This document shows, piece after piece, positions 1 to 8,425 of a stretch of 64,000 nt of DNA. Source of the DNA: CAYNYM01 sp049366815. GTDB lineage: Bacteria > Desulfobacterota > DSM-4660 > Desulfatiglandales > HGW-15. Numbering within the stretch: position 1 is the first letter of the stretch; each line of letters opens with the position of its first letter. Below the pieces are notes generated by a model. That model did not search any database. It was not told the origin of the DNA and saw only the letters and a program-made list of their open reading frames with translations. The translations under genes were made by a program, and so were the position numbers. The DNA lies in the NCBI GenBank assembly GCA_049366815.1, contig JBMNCO010000047.1:1-64000 (forward strand). The letters run 5' to 3'.

Positions 1-346
1 CCTCTACTGGAGGATGGATTTCTAGGATCAGCTGCCTAGAAAAGGACAAGGCGGGTCCGAGATATCCTTTTCTGATCCGTTAAAATAGGGGCAAGCCCGG
101 TCTTTATCGATGATTGAGATGAACCAGGATGCATGCTTCTACATCAAAGATGCAGAACGGTTTTGATTGATGGTATGATATAATACATATCAGAATTACT
201 GAGGATGCAGGATGTAAAGTCAACATCAGCGTTGCTTGTTGTCAAAAGCGGAAGGAGGGAGGCCTGCGTCTTATGAATAACTTTTTCATCCGGTCGTATG
301 GGCACTTTTTATTTAACCTTCAGCTTTCACCAGAAAGGAGGGCGTC
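1..346. other. Left-edge region without a recognisable gene
   Basis: No convincing coding region was found here on either strand. One plus-strand frame is open from the window edge to a TAA near position 80, so it could be the tail of a gene lying to the left, but the roughly 25 residues are not recognisable. The rest looks like a leader for the Mop gene at 347. Confidence 0.5.
176..184 (+). promoter_or_regulatory. Possible extended -10 promoter for the Mop gene
   Basis: The bases TGATATAAT form a perfect TATAAT box preceded by TGN, the extended -10 pattern. No good -35 box lies at 16-18 bp upstream. It would give a leader of about 155 nt before the Mop gene. Assigned from the sequence pattern only. 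Confidence 0.35.
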
Positions 347-571
347 ATGAGATTCAGTGCAAGAAATGTGTACCGGGGAAAGGTCAAGTCTCTACATAAG
401 GGGCCGATTACCACTGAGGTAACGATCGAAATGCCGGAGGGCATGGAAATAGTCGCCACAATAACAACCACGTCTGCGGAAAATCTGGGACTTGAAGAAG
501 GGGTCGAAGCAACTGCCTTGGTCAAGGCGAGCCAAGTGGTTCTCATGACAGAGCTTGATAGAGTAGTCTGA
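347..571 (+). CDS. Mop/TOBE-domain molybdopterin-binding protein (molbindin type)
   Basis: A 74-residue protein made of a single Mop (TOBE-like) domain, the length of free-standing molbindins. It begins MRFSARNVYRGKV and continues with alternating strands ending in a KASQVVL-type strand, typical of the family. Such proteins oligomerise in the cytoplasm and bind molybdate or tungstate, acting as a store or delivery protein for molybdenum-cofactor enzymes. The start is supported by an AAAGGAGGG ribosome site 5-6 nt before the ATG. The gene stands alone and converges on the minus-strand radical SAM gene. moaA is in the same window near 30.6 kb but not linked. The exact ligand is not visible in the sequence. 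Confidence 0.85.
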   Translation: MRFSARNVYRGKVKSLHKGPITTEVTIEMPEGMEIVATITTTSAENLGLEEGVEATALVKASQVVLMTELDRVV

Positions 572-631
572 TGGCATCGTAAGTTTTCATAAATACATCA
601 TCCTTGGTCTTATATCAATCTGAACCCGGGC

Positions 632-659
632 GGGATGGAATCTTCCGTGATATCATCCC
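632..659. terminator. Weak hairpin between convergent genes
   Basis: GGGATG at 632-637 can pair with CATCCC at 654-659 around a 16-nt loop, in the gap between the convergent Mop and radical SAM genes. There is no T-run on either side, so a terminator role is only a guess from position. Confidence 0.2.
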
Positions 660-679
660 CTGTCCCTTCCGCAGGCCTA

Positions 680-2431
680 TCACAGAGTGCGGCACACGCC
701 GCACCGCTCGCACTCACCCACCCGGCAGACATCAGACTCCTTACCCTTCAAGGCGAGTTTGTATTCCGTGACGAGGTGTTCCTTGTGAATGCCATGGTCA
801 ATGAAATCCCAGGGCAGGATTTCATCCAGCCCCTTTGGGCGATAGACGAAAAAGTCCGGATTCAGTTCCGAAAACCGGAAGGCCTTTTGCCAATCGCCGC
901 CCTTTTCGTGGACTCTGACCAGGATTTTCCCCACACGCCTGTCTCCCATGGAAAGCAGGGTCTGCACATAGGCCCATTTCGGCACATCAAAGCTTACGGT
1001 TACGCCCCCTTCCCTTCCCACGGCCCTTCTCAGCCGCTTCTGCTTCTCCTTCAGGATTGAGACCTGCTCCATGGGGAACCACTGAAATGGGGTCGAGGCC
1101 TTGGGGATGAAGCAGTTTACACTCAGGTGAATCTTTCCGATTCTCCCCCGTGTGCTCGATTCTTTGATCACATGGTGCCGGATGGTTTTGACCAGTTCCA
1201 GGATCTCTTCCACGTCCTCAGGGGTCTCTGTCGGGAGGCCTACCATGAAATAGAGCCGAAGACCGAAGGTGCCGATCCGGGCGATCAGTCGCACCGCTTC
1301 GATGATCTGGTCTCTGGTCAGGTGTTTATTGATTGTCCGCCTAAGCCTTTCGCTCCCGGCCTCGGGTGCGATGGCCAGGGTCTTCTGGCCTGCCCTTTTG
1401 AGGTTCTCAACAAGCTCCGGGGTCAAGGAATCGGCCCTCAGGGAAGAGACGGAGAAGGTGCCGCCCCTTTCCAATATGGTCCCGGTAAGCCTTTCGATAC
1501 CGGGTGTGTCCGATACAGCGGCGCTTATGAGTCCAAGGCGCGGGCACGTTTCCGTCACTTCCTCTATGCATGAAAGAAGCCGGTCCTCAGGGTGAACCCT
1601 CGGAGGTCTGTAGGCGTAGCCCGCGGCGCAGAAACGGCAGGACCGTCCGCAGCCTCTGCCTAATTCCACCAGCACTCTGTCACCGAAGGCGGTTTCAGGT
1701 GTCAGGATCGTGGATTTTGCGATGGGGAAATCCGGACCCCGCTGGCAGGCCGCTTGGACCTTTTCCGGAATCCAACTTTCCTTGGGCACCCTGAATTGAA
1801 TGGTGCCGTCCCTGTGGTATTGCAGGTCGTAGAGGGAGGGGACATAGACCGAAGGAACAAGCCGCGCCAGCGTTTTCAGCAGTTCGTTCCGGCCCAGGCT
1901 GTGTGTTCGTATATCCGAAAGGACATCCAGGAGGGTGTCCAGAACGGGTTCCGCTTCTCCGAGAAGAAAAAAATCCATGAACAGGGCAAGAGGTTCGGGA
2001 TTAAGGAAGGTCGTGACCCCACCGGCCATGACAACGGGATGGGAGGCATTCCGCTCTTCCTGAAGAACGGGGATCTTTCCTAATTCGAGGATTTTTAGGA
2101 CATTGGGGAAGTCGTTTTCAAAGGGGAGGGAAAAGGCTATAACATCGAATCTCTGAAGAGGAGAAAGGGACTCAACGGAAACGAGACCCTTTCCCCCTTC
2201 AGGACGGAGGGAATCCCCTTTTTTCTCAGGCAAAAAGACGCGTTCTGCAACGATGTCGCTCTTCTTGTTCAGAAGGGCATAGAGGAGCTGATAGCCCAGG
2301 TTGGACATAGCGGTGCGATAAACGTTGGGGTACACGAGGGCAATGGAGGTCTTGCCGCCCCAGTCTTTCTTTATCGCCCCCCTCTCCCTGCTTCCTTCAG
2401 CTCCATGGGGGGGATTATCGCGATCAGCCAT
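680..2431 (-). CDS. B12-binding/radical SAM protein, TIGR03960-like
   Basis: A 583-residue protein with an N-terminal cobalamin-binding-like segment (the TSIALVYPNVYRTAMSNLG stretch, about residues 28-46) followed by a radical SAM core. The iron-sulfur motif CGRSCRFCAAG lies near residue 260 and fits CxxxCxxC. The C-terminus has a further cysteine cluster (CRVGECERCGVC). It matches my memory of the TIGR03960 family, a conserved bacterial group of unknown reaction often encoded next to a DUF2344 protein or rRNA/tRNA genes; no DUF2344 partner is seen here. It begins 27 bp after the end of ftsZ and is probably the last gene of the dcw transcript, although its own function need not be in division. 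Substrate unknown. Confidence 0.8.
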   Translation of the reverse strand: MADRDNPPHGAEGSRERGAIKKDWGGKTSIALVYPNVYRTAMSNLGYQLLYALLNKKSDIVAERVFLPEKKGDSLRPEGGKGLVSVESLSPLQRFDVIAFSLPFENDFPNVLKILELGKIPVLQEERNASHPVVMAGGVTTFLNPEPLALFMDFFLLGEAEPVLDTLLDVLSDIRTHSLGRNELLKTLARLVPSVYVPSLYDLQYHRDGTIQFRVPKESWIPEKVQAACQRGPDFPIAKSTILTPETAFGDRVLVELGRGCGRSCRFCAAGYAYRPPRVHPEDRLLSCIEEVTETCPRLGLISAAVSDTPGIERLTGTILERGGTFSVSSLRADSLTPELVENLKRAGQKTLAIAPEAGSERLRRTINKHLTRDQIIEAVRLIARIGTFGLRLYFMVGLPTETPEDVEEILELVKTIRHHVIKESSTRGRIGKIHLSVNCFIPKASTPFQWFPMEQVSILKEKQKRLRRAVGREGGVTVSFDVPKWAYVQTLLSMGDRRVGKILVRVHEKGGDWQKAFRFSELNPDFFVYRPKGLDEILPWDFIDHGIHKEHLVTEYKLALKGKESDVCRVGECERCGVCRTL

Positions 2432-2457
2432 ATCTCAATAAACAGGGAAGGGTTCCA

Positions 2458-3669
2458 TCAATCGGCCTTCGCCCTGAGAAACGTCGGATAGTCCAGATTG
2501 TCCTTGAACAATCCGCGCTTCAAAAAGCCCCTTTTCCCGTTAGTCATCCTCCCTTGATCTTCCGCGGGTTCTTCCGCTTCAAGCCGCGACCTCTGAAAGG
2601 TTGGGACATCCAGGGGATCCATGGCCTCACTTTTTACCCGCACGCTCCAGGGTTCTTCCGCCTCCTGGGGCGTAATATCCCGCAATCTGACGACCTTTTC
2701 GCGACGCTCCTTATCGATGCCGGTGGCGATGACCGTTATCTGAATTTCGTCACCCAGATTGTCATCAAAAACGACACCCCAGAAGATATCCGCCTCTTCC
2801 GCAACTTCTCCCCTGATATAAGTGGAGGCCTCATCGATTTCATCCATCGTCATCGTAGAGGGGCCGGTGATATTCATGAGTAGACCCTTGGCCCCGTTGA
2901 TGGAGATGTCTTCCAGAAGCGGGCTGTTGACCGCTTCTTTTGCCGCATCAACGGCCCTGTTCTCCCCGCCCGCCTTGCCGGTTCCCATAATGGCCGTTCC
3001 CATCTCCTGCATGACCCTTTTCACGTCGGCAAAATCGAGGTTGATGAACCCGCTGCTCATGATCAGGTCAGAGATGCCCTTCACTGCATGCAGCAGGACA
3101 TCGTCCGCCCGCACGATGAGTTCCTTGAAGGTCGAATTCTTATTCCCAATGGCCTTGAGGCGTTCATTCGGGATGATGATCAGGGTATCGACTTCCGTCT
3201 TCAGTCTTTCTATGCCCTCCAGGGCACGAGTCATTCTTCGGTCCCCTTCAAATTTGAAAGGTTTGGTCACCACGGCCACAGTGAGCGCACCGCTCTCCCG
3301 GCACTCGTGGGCCACAACCGAGGAGGCCCCGGTACCGGTTCCGCCACCCATTCCTGCCGTAATGAACACCATGTCGGCACCGCTCACTGCATCTTTGATC
3401 TCCTCGATGGTCTCTTCAGCAGCCTGACGACCGATTTCCGGGTCGGCCCCGGCGCCAAGCCCCTTCGTCACCGTTGCGCCCAGTTGGATTCTTCGAGTGC
3501 AACTGGAGCGCTCAAGATCCTGACTGTCCGTGTTGGCCACCATAAAGTCGACCCCTTTGAGCTTGGCCGCGATCATATTGTTGATTGCATTGCCTCCACC
3601 ACCCCCTACGCCGATGACCTTGATTTTTGCATTGTACCTTTCTCTTTCTTCCACGAATTCAAACTGCAT
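2458..3669 (-). CDS. ftsZ: Cell division protein FtsZ
   Basis: A 403-residue tubulin-like GTPase that polymerises into the Z-ring at mid-cell. The nucleotide-binding GVGGGGGNA stretch (residues about 21-29) and the tubulin signature GGGTGTG (about 108-114) are intact. The C-terminal peptide LDYPTFLRAKAD is the conserved tail that binds FtsA and ZipA-like partners. A GTP-regulated catalytic core plus a short linker gives normal length. I place the start at the ATG at 3669, beginning MQFEFVEE, because AGGAGGG lies 7 nt upstream; a codon 21 bp further upstream has no such support. The gene follows ftsA with a 288-bp gap that holds an inverted repeat and could carry its own promoter. Confidence 0.98.
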   Translation of the reverse strand: MQFEFVEERERYNAKIKVIGVGGGGGNAINNMIAAKLKGVDFMVANTDSQDLERSSCTRRIQLGATVTKGLGAGADPEIGRQAAEETIEEIKDAVSGADMVFITAGMGGGTGTGASSVVAHECRESGALTVAVVTKPFKFEGDRRMTRALEGIERLKTEVDTLIIIPNERLKAIGNKNSTFKELIVRADDVLLHAVKGISDLIMSSGFINLDFADVKRVMQEMGTAIMGTGKAGGENRAVDAAKEAVNSPLLEDISINGAKGLLMNITGPSTMTMDEIDEASTYIRGEVAEEADIFWGVVFDDNLGDEIQITVIATGIDKERREKVVRLRDITPQEAEEPWSVRVKSEAMDPLDVPTFQRSRLEAEEPAEDQGRMTNGKRGFLKRGLFKDNLDYPTFLRAKAD

Positions 3670-3860
3670 GAGCGTTCCCTCCTTTCTCAAGTTCGCCCTT
3701 TTGCCTTGTCCACTTTGACTCCCCGATTGAGCCCTCCCCCGGGATCAGCGGCGTCAGGCTGCGTGCCATCTAATCCGGGTGCCGTCCCGCCGGTTATCCT
3801 CCCCGCAAGACCGCAAAAACACTAAGAACCCTTTTTTCTACTTTTCCCAAAATGTTGTGG

Positions 3861-3881
3861 AAAATACATGGGCCGTATTTT
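3861..3881. repeat. Inverted repeat between ftsA and ftsZ
   Basis: AAAATAC at 3861-3867 is the exact reverse complement of GTATTTT at 3875-3881, separated by ATGGGCC. It lies in the 288-bp gap upstream of ftsZ, the largest gap in the division cluster apart from that around the receiver gene. It could be an operator or an mRNA hairpin setting the ftsA/ftsZ ratio; no direct evidence for either. Confidence 0.35.
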
Positions 3882-3957
3882 CATGGCCGAAGCCTGACCT
3901 TTTTCTTTCTTTCAGAGTTGAATGCATGGTGCGATAACAGCCCCCTCCATCATTCTC

Positions 3958-5181
3958 TTAGATCACTTCCTTGAACCACCTCTTCATCCTTTCCATGACT
4001 CGGGTAAAAATGTTGTTATCTCTGATCCTGAACTTCTTGGTCTCCTTGGTCCGTTTGGCCCCATAGAGAACAAGCCCCACCGCTGTTGCGTACATAGGTT
4101 TGTTGACCACCTCCACCAGGCCGCTGATTCCCTGTGGATACCCCCTTCTCGACGGGGCGTTGAAGATTTGTTCCGCAATCTCCGGAATTCCGGGCAATTC
4201 CGCCGAACCTCCGGTCACCACTACACCTGAATTGATGACATTCTCAAATCCCGAACGAACCAGTTCGTTGTAAGTGAGGTTAAATATTTCTTCCAGCCTG
4301 GGTTCCAGAATCTCTCCCAGGATCTGACGCGACATGACCCTTGGTTTTCTTCCCCCGACGCCTGGGACCTCAATGGTTTCATCCTTTCCGATGAGAGAAG
4401 AAAGAGCACATCCATATTTGATCTTGATCTTCTCTGCTTCTATCCGCGGTGTCCTCAGTCCAATGGAGATGTCATAGGTCAGATTGTCCCCTCCAAGGGC
4501 CAGCACCGAGGTCTGTTGAATGGTCCCCCGTGCAAATACCGCCATATCCGTCGTACCGCCGCCGAAGTCGATCAGGGCCACCCCCAGATTCCTCTCCTCC
4601 TCGGAAAGCACGGCCTCGCTGGAGGCCAGGGATTCGAGCACGATGTCGCAAACGTCCAGCCCGGCCCGGTTGCAGCATTTGATGATATTCTGGGCGGAAG
4701 TCACGGCGCCCGTGACGATATGAATTTTTGCCTCCAACCGCACCCCGGCCATGCCGAGCGGATCGCTGATGGCATCCTGCTCATCCACAATGAATTCCTG
4801 GGTCAGGACGTGGATCACTTCCCTGTCCATGGGAATAGCCACAGCACTGGCCGCTTCGATCACCCTGTCGATATCCTTCTTTGTGACCTCCCTCTCTTTG
4901 AGCGCAATGACCCCGTGGCTGTTGAACCCCTTGATGTGCCCCCCGGCGACACCCGCATATACGGAGCCGATTTCACATCCGGCCATGGTCTCTGCTTCCT
5001 CAACGGCCTCCTTGATGGAATGAACCGTCCTTTCTATGTTGATCACCGCGCCCTTCCGCAGACCATCGGAAGGGTGCGTCCCAATGCCGATTATCTCGAT
5101 GGTATCGGCCCGAATTTCCCCCACCACAGCGCAGATCTTGGTCGTTCCGATATCCAAACCCACAATGATGTCACCAGCCAT
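3958..5181 (-). CDS. ftsA: Cell division protein FtsA
   Basis: A 407-residue actin-fold ATPase that tethers FtsZ to the membrane and recruits the late divisome. The phosphate-1 motif DIGTTKICAVVGE lies at residues 10-22 and a second phosphate motif, LIDFGGGTTDMAVF, is near residue 205. The C-terminus ends in a short amphipathic stretch (RVMERMKRWFKEVI), matching the membrane-targeting helix of the family. Length is normal. It sits between ftsQ (30 bp away) and ftsZ, the canonical order. The ATG at 5181 gives an N-terminus (MAGDIIVGLDIG) that aligns with typical FtsA. Confidence 0.98.
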   Translation of the reverse strand: MAGDIIVGLDIGTTKICAVVGEIRADTIEIIGIGTHPSDGLRKGAVINIERTVHSIKEAVEEAETMAGCEIGSVYAGVAGGHIKGFNSHGVIALKEREVTKKDIDRVIEAASAVAIPMDREVIHVLTQEFIVDEQDAISDPLGMAGVRLEAKIHIVTGAVTSAQNIIKCCNRAGLDVCDIVLESLASSEAVLSEEERNLGVALIDFGGGTTDMAVFARGTIQQTSVLALGGDNLTYDISIGLRTPRIEAEKIKIKYGCALSSLIGKDETIEVPGVGGRKPRVMSRQILGEILEPRLEEIFNLTYNELVRSGFENVINSGVVVTGGSAELPGIPEIAEQIFNAPSRRGYPQGISGLVEVVNKPMYATAVGLVLYGAKRTKETKKFRIRDNNIFTRVMERMKRWFKEVI

Positions 5182-5211
5182 AGCCCCGTTTCCTCTTGAT
5201 GACTGAAAGAT

Positions 5212-6057
5212 TCAGCCCCTTTTCATCGCAATAACCGCAGCGTCCTGATAGTCCAGGTTGATGCCTCTGACCATGGGGATGCGCCCAGAATCCTTAAGAT
5301 GTCTTACCAGTGTCTTGAGATCGGCCATTTTCTGATTCAGTTCGTTTGCCCTGCATTTGATCTGGAATGGAAGAGAACAGAAATAGATGGAAATATCGCC
5401 GTTCTCTTTGACGTGGATTTCCGAAAGCTCCCGCAGGGACCAGGGTGTTTTCTCCCCCTGCAGAGTGCTCAAGACCTCAACGGCGTAGGATAATCGCTCC
5501 TGACTGTCCCTCTGCTCAAGATCGACGCCGGTGATAATGGGATAGTCCAGATCTCCTGCCTCATCTACTTCTGTAAAGATTTCCCCCCATCGATTCATGT
5601 AGTAAAGCTGACCGGCGGCAACCAGCGCCAGGGCCTGTTCCTTTTCAACATCGATGATCAGCCTGTCAGGCAATCGCCTTTCCAGGCCGGCCCTCCTGAT
5701 CCAGGGTCTTTTTTCAATGATCTCTTTGAGCTCATGCAGGTTGAGAGACAGCAAGTTTGACTCCTTATTCAGACCGGCCGATGCCAGGAGTTCTTCTTGT
5801 TCTTCCTCCTCAAGGCCCGTTATCGTAATCTGGTCCAAACGAAAATAATCGGCATTTAAAAGGCATTCATAGGCATATACGAAAATGAGACTGATCATGC
5901 CAAGCCCGATCACGACACACAGGAATTTGGCCAGGCAAATCCCTGCGGCGGACAGGATCTTCCGGAGACCCAGCAGGGCGCTTTCTTTCTTCTTCCGGGT
6001 CGATTGCTGTTTTCGGCCCTTTTGATCCTTTATGGAAGATCCTCTATAGAGTTTCAT
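5212..6057 (-). CDS. ftsQ: Cell division protein FtsQ/DivIB
   Basis: A 281-residue bitopic protein: a basic cytoplasmic tail rich in Lys/Arg (residues 1-32), one membrane segment (about 38-65), and a periplasmic POTRA domain starting FRLDQITITGL near residue 73, followed by the FtsQ beta domain. FtsQ links the early cytoplasmic ring to FtsL/FtsB and the septal peptidoglycan synthase. Its ATG overlaps the murB stop codon in an ATGA arrangement, indicating translational coupling. Sequence conservation is low in this family; the call rests on the POTRA signature and position between murB and ftsA. Confidence 0.93.
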   Translation of the reverse strand: MKLYRGSSIKDQKGRKQQSTRKKKESALLGLRKILSAAGICLAKFLCVVIGLGMISLIFVYAYECLLNADYFRLDQITITGLEEEEQEELLASAGLNKESNLLSLNLHELKEIIEKRPWIRRAGLERRLPDRLIIDVEKEQALALVAAGQLYYMNRWGEIFTEVDEAGDLDYPIITGVDLEQRDSQERLSYAVEVLSTLQGEKTPWSLRELSEIHVKENGDISIYFCSLPFQIKCRANELNQKMADLKTLVRHLKDSGRIPMVRGINLDYQDAAVIAMKRG

Positions 6058-6977
6058 CTTTGGACCTCCTGCCCCACAATTCTGATTTCCGGTTCAAGGT
6101 CCACGCCGGTCTGCTCTTTAACCGCCCTTTGGGCCATCTCCATCAGGGCCAGGATATCCGATGCGGAGGCATCCCCCCTGTTGACGATGAAATTGGCATG
6201 TTGCTCGGATATCATCGCCCCGCCGATACGTGCGCCCTTCAGCCCGGCCATTTCAATCAGCCTTCCGGCATGATCCTCCGGAGGATTCCTGAATACCGAA
6301 CCAGCACTTGGGTATCGGAGTGGTTGTCCCGCGCCGCGTTTTTTCAGGTAATCTGCAATTTTATCCGAGATAACTCGTGGCTCTGCAGGCACCACACCCA
6401 AAGCGACCCGCAGGACAATACTTCCCATGGGAAGCAATAGATTTCTATAGGAGAACCCCAGAACCGATCGATCCAGCCGGAAGAACTTACCCTCGGGGTT
6501 GAGGATCTGCACTTCCTCCACTTTTTCGCCAATCGTTTCCCCCCAGGCACCTGCATTCATGACGACCGCCCCGCCTGCGGTCCCCGGAATGCCGCAGAGA
6601 AACTCCAGCCCCCCCAGCCCTTTCTTTTTACAATAGGCCAGGAGTTCCAAAATGGTCAGACCGCCTCCCGCGAGGATCTTGCCACCCTCCTTTTCGTACC
6701 CTTCAAGGGATGCCAGTGCCCCCTGGAGAGTGATGACCACGCCTTTTATTCCTCCATCCCTCACCAGCAGGTTGCTGCCCCTACCGACAACCAGACAGGG
6801 CGTATCGGTATCCTTGAGAAAGGAGAGCAGCGCCAGCAGGTCTTCTGTTCTCCGGATGAAGCAGACGGCCTCGGCATTACCGCCCACCCGGAAGGTTGTG
6901 TAGGCCTTCATGGGGCAATCGAACCGGACTCCCTCGCCACAGATCTCGATCAGTCGATGTTTCTGTTGAGCATCCAT
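6054..6977 (-). CDS. murB: UDP-N-acetylenolpyruvoylglucosamine reductase MurB
   Basis: FAD enzyme that reduces the enolpyruvyl group of UDP-GlcNAc-enolpyruvate to give UDP-MurNAc in the cytoplasm. The FAD-binding region has TTFRVGGNAEA near the N-terminus and VGRGSNLLVRDGG; the IPGTAGGAVVMNAGA block, the active-site Ser in the PSAGSVFRNP motif and a C-terminal Glu (LEPEIRIVG) are present, so this is a complete MurB of about 307 residues. I prefer the ATG at 6977 (MDAQQKHRLIE); a TTG 36 bp upstream would add 12 residues. murB here occupies the place where E. coli has ddlB, between murC and ftsQ. Confidence 0.95.
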   Translation of the reverse strand: MDAQQKHRLIEICGEGVRFDCPMKAYTTFRVGGNAEAVCFIRRTEDLLALLSFLKDTDTPCLVVGRGSNLLVRDGGIKGVVITLQGALASLEGYEKEGGKILAGGGLTILELLAYCKKKGLGGLEFLCGIPGTAGGAVVMNAGAWGETIGEKVEEVQILNPEGKFFRLDRSVLGFSYRNLLLPMGSIVLRVALGVVPAEPRVISDKIADYLKKRGAGQPLRYPSAGSVFRNPPEDHAGRLIEMAGLKGARIGGAMISEQHANFIVNRGDASASDILALMEMAQRAVKEQTGVDLEPEIRIVGQEVQR

Positions 6978-7054
6978 CCCTGCCCCTATGATCAAACCCG
7001 CCGGACCCTTCAAAAAAACAACACCTCGTTATGACGAGGCCTTCATGAATGATA

Positions 7055-8425
7055 CTATTCCAGAAAGATTTCACCGACCCTGTAAATATTTCCCGCTCCC
7101 AACGTCATGATCACATCATCAGGTTTCGCAATCTGAGAGAGCACCTCCAGGATGTGCCTCTGGCTCTCACAAAGGATTACTTCCTTGTGTCCGTGTTCTT
7201 TTATTCCCCTGCAAAGCCATCCCGAATCCACCCCTTCAATAGGGTGCTCGTTTGCGGGATAAAGCGGCGCCACGACCAGGATATCCGCGTCATTGAAACT
7301 GGTCACGAAACGATCGTACAGGGCCTGGGTACGCGAATACCTGTGGGGCTGGAACACAACGATCAGCCGCCTTTCAGGCCAGCACTCCCTCGCTGTTTCA
7401 AGGGTGGCGGCGATCTCCGTGGGGTGGTGCCCATAGTCATCAACCACGAGCATGCCTTGTTTTTCCCCTTTGATATGGAAACGCCTGGCCAGCCCTCCCA
7501 GATTCCTGAGGCCGGTCTTGATCGCCTCGATGTCCATTTCCAGTTCAAGACCCACGGAGATGGCCGCAAGGGCGTTCTGGACATTATGATTGCCCGGCAT
7601 CCCCACCACCACACGACCCAAGGATTGGTTGTGGTGCAGGACCTCAAAACTGACCTCCATCCGACCCTTTTCAACGTCCCTCGCTCTGAGATCCGCCTGA
7701 GAGGTCATACCGTAAGTAAAACATCGTTTTCTGAGCCTGGGAATGATCCCTTGAATTTCCTTGTTGTCCAGACAGAGGATGGCGAGGCCGTAAAACGGGA
7801 TCTTGTTGATAAAATTGACAAAGGTGTCCCGGATTGCGTCCATGTCACCGTAGTGATCCATGTGTTCCCGGTCGATGTTGGTCACCACTGCAATGGTCGG
7901 AGAGAGAAGCAAAAAGGAGCCGTCGCTTTCGTCCGATTCCGCAACGAGGATATCGCCTTGTCCCAGTTTGGCGTTTGAACCGCCCCAAATGTCCAGTCGT
8001 CCCCCTATGACGACGGTAGGGTCCAGATTTCCGCTGTTCAGGATGGAGGCCACCATGGATGTGGTCGTGGTCTTGCCGTGGGCCCCGGCTATGGCTATCC
8101 CATATTTCAGGCGCATCAATTCCGCCAGCATTTCAGCCCGGGGGATTACGGGGACGGCCTTCTCCCCGGCCTCCTGAATCTCAGGATTATCCAGGTCCAC
8201 AGCCGAGGAATAGACAACCACATCGGCTCCCTCGATATGTTCTTTCTCGTGATCAAGAAAGATTCGTCCCCCCAGGCCGGCAAGTCGCCGGACCACCGTG
8301 GAATCCGAGATATCGGAACCGCTGACCTCGTATCCGAGATTGAGGAGAAGTTCGGCGATACCGCTCATACCGATTCCCCCGATGCCCACAAAGTGAATAT
8401 GTTTGGCCTTTCCAAACGTCTTCAT
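7055..8425 (-). CDS. murC: UDP-N-acetylmuramate--L-alanine ligase MurC
   Basis: A 456-residue Mur ligase that adds L-Ala to UDP-MurNAc with ATP. The N-terminal nucleotide-binding motif HFVGIGGIGMSGIAEL lies at residues 11-26, the ATP-binding P-loop AGAHGKTTTTSM near residue 113, and the conserved DDYGHHPTEI segment near residue 327 in the C-terminal domain. All three Mur ligase domains are present and length is normal. The ATG overlaps the murG stop by 4 bp (ATGA), so the two are probably translated together. Confidence 0.98.
   Translation of the reverse strand: MKTFGKAKHIHFVGIGGIGMSGIAELLLNLGYEVSGSDISDSTVVRRLAGLGGRIFLDHEKEHIEGADVVVYSSAVDLDNPEIQEAGEKAVPVIPRAEMLAELMRLKYGIAIAGAHGKTTTTSMVASILNSGNLDPTVVIGGRLDIWGGSNAKLGQGDILVAESDESDGSFLLLSPTIAVVTNIDREHMDHYGDMDAIRDTFVNFINKIPFYGLAILCLDNKEIQGIIPRLRKRCFTYGMTSQADLRARDVEKGRMEVSFEVLHHNQSLGRVVVGMPGNHNVQNALAAISVGLELEMDIEAIKTGLRNLGGLARRFHIKGEKQGMLVVDDYGHHPTEIAATLETARECWPERRLIVVFQPHRYSRTQALYDRFVTSFNDADILVVAPLYPANEHPIEGVDSGWLCRGIKEHGHKEVILCESQRHILEVLSQIAKPDDVIMTLGAGNIYRVGEIFLE

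Noticed and set aside
680..1060. Plus-strand open frames opposite the radical SAM, ftsZ, mur and hrpA genes
   Set aside because: They are antisense shadows of well-supported genes: no ribosome sites, no family motifs.
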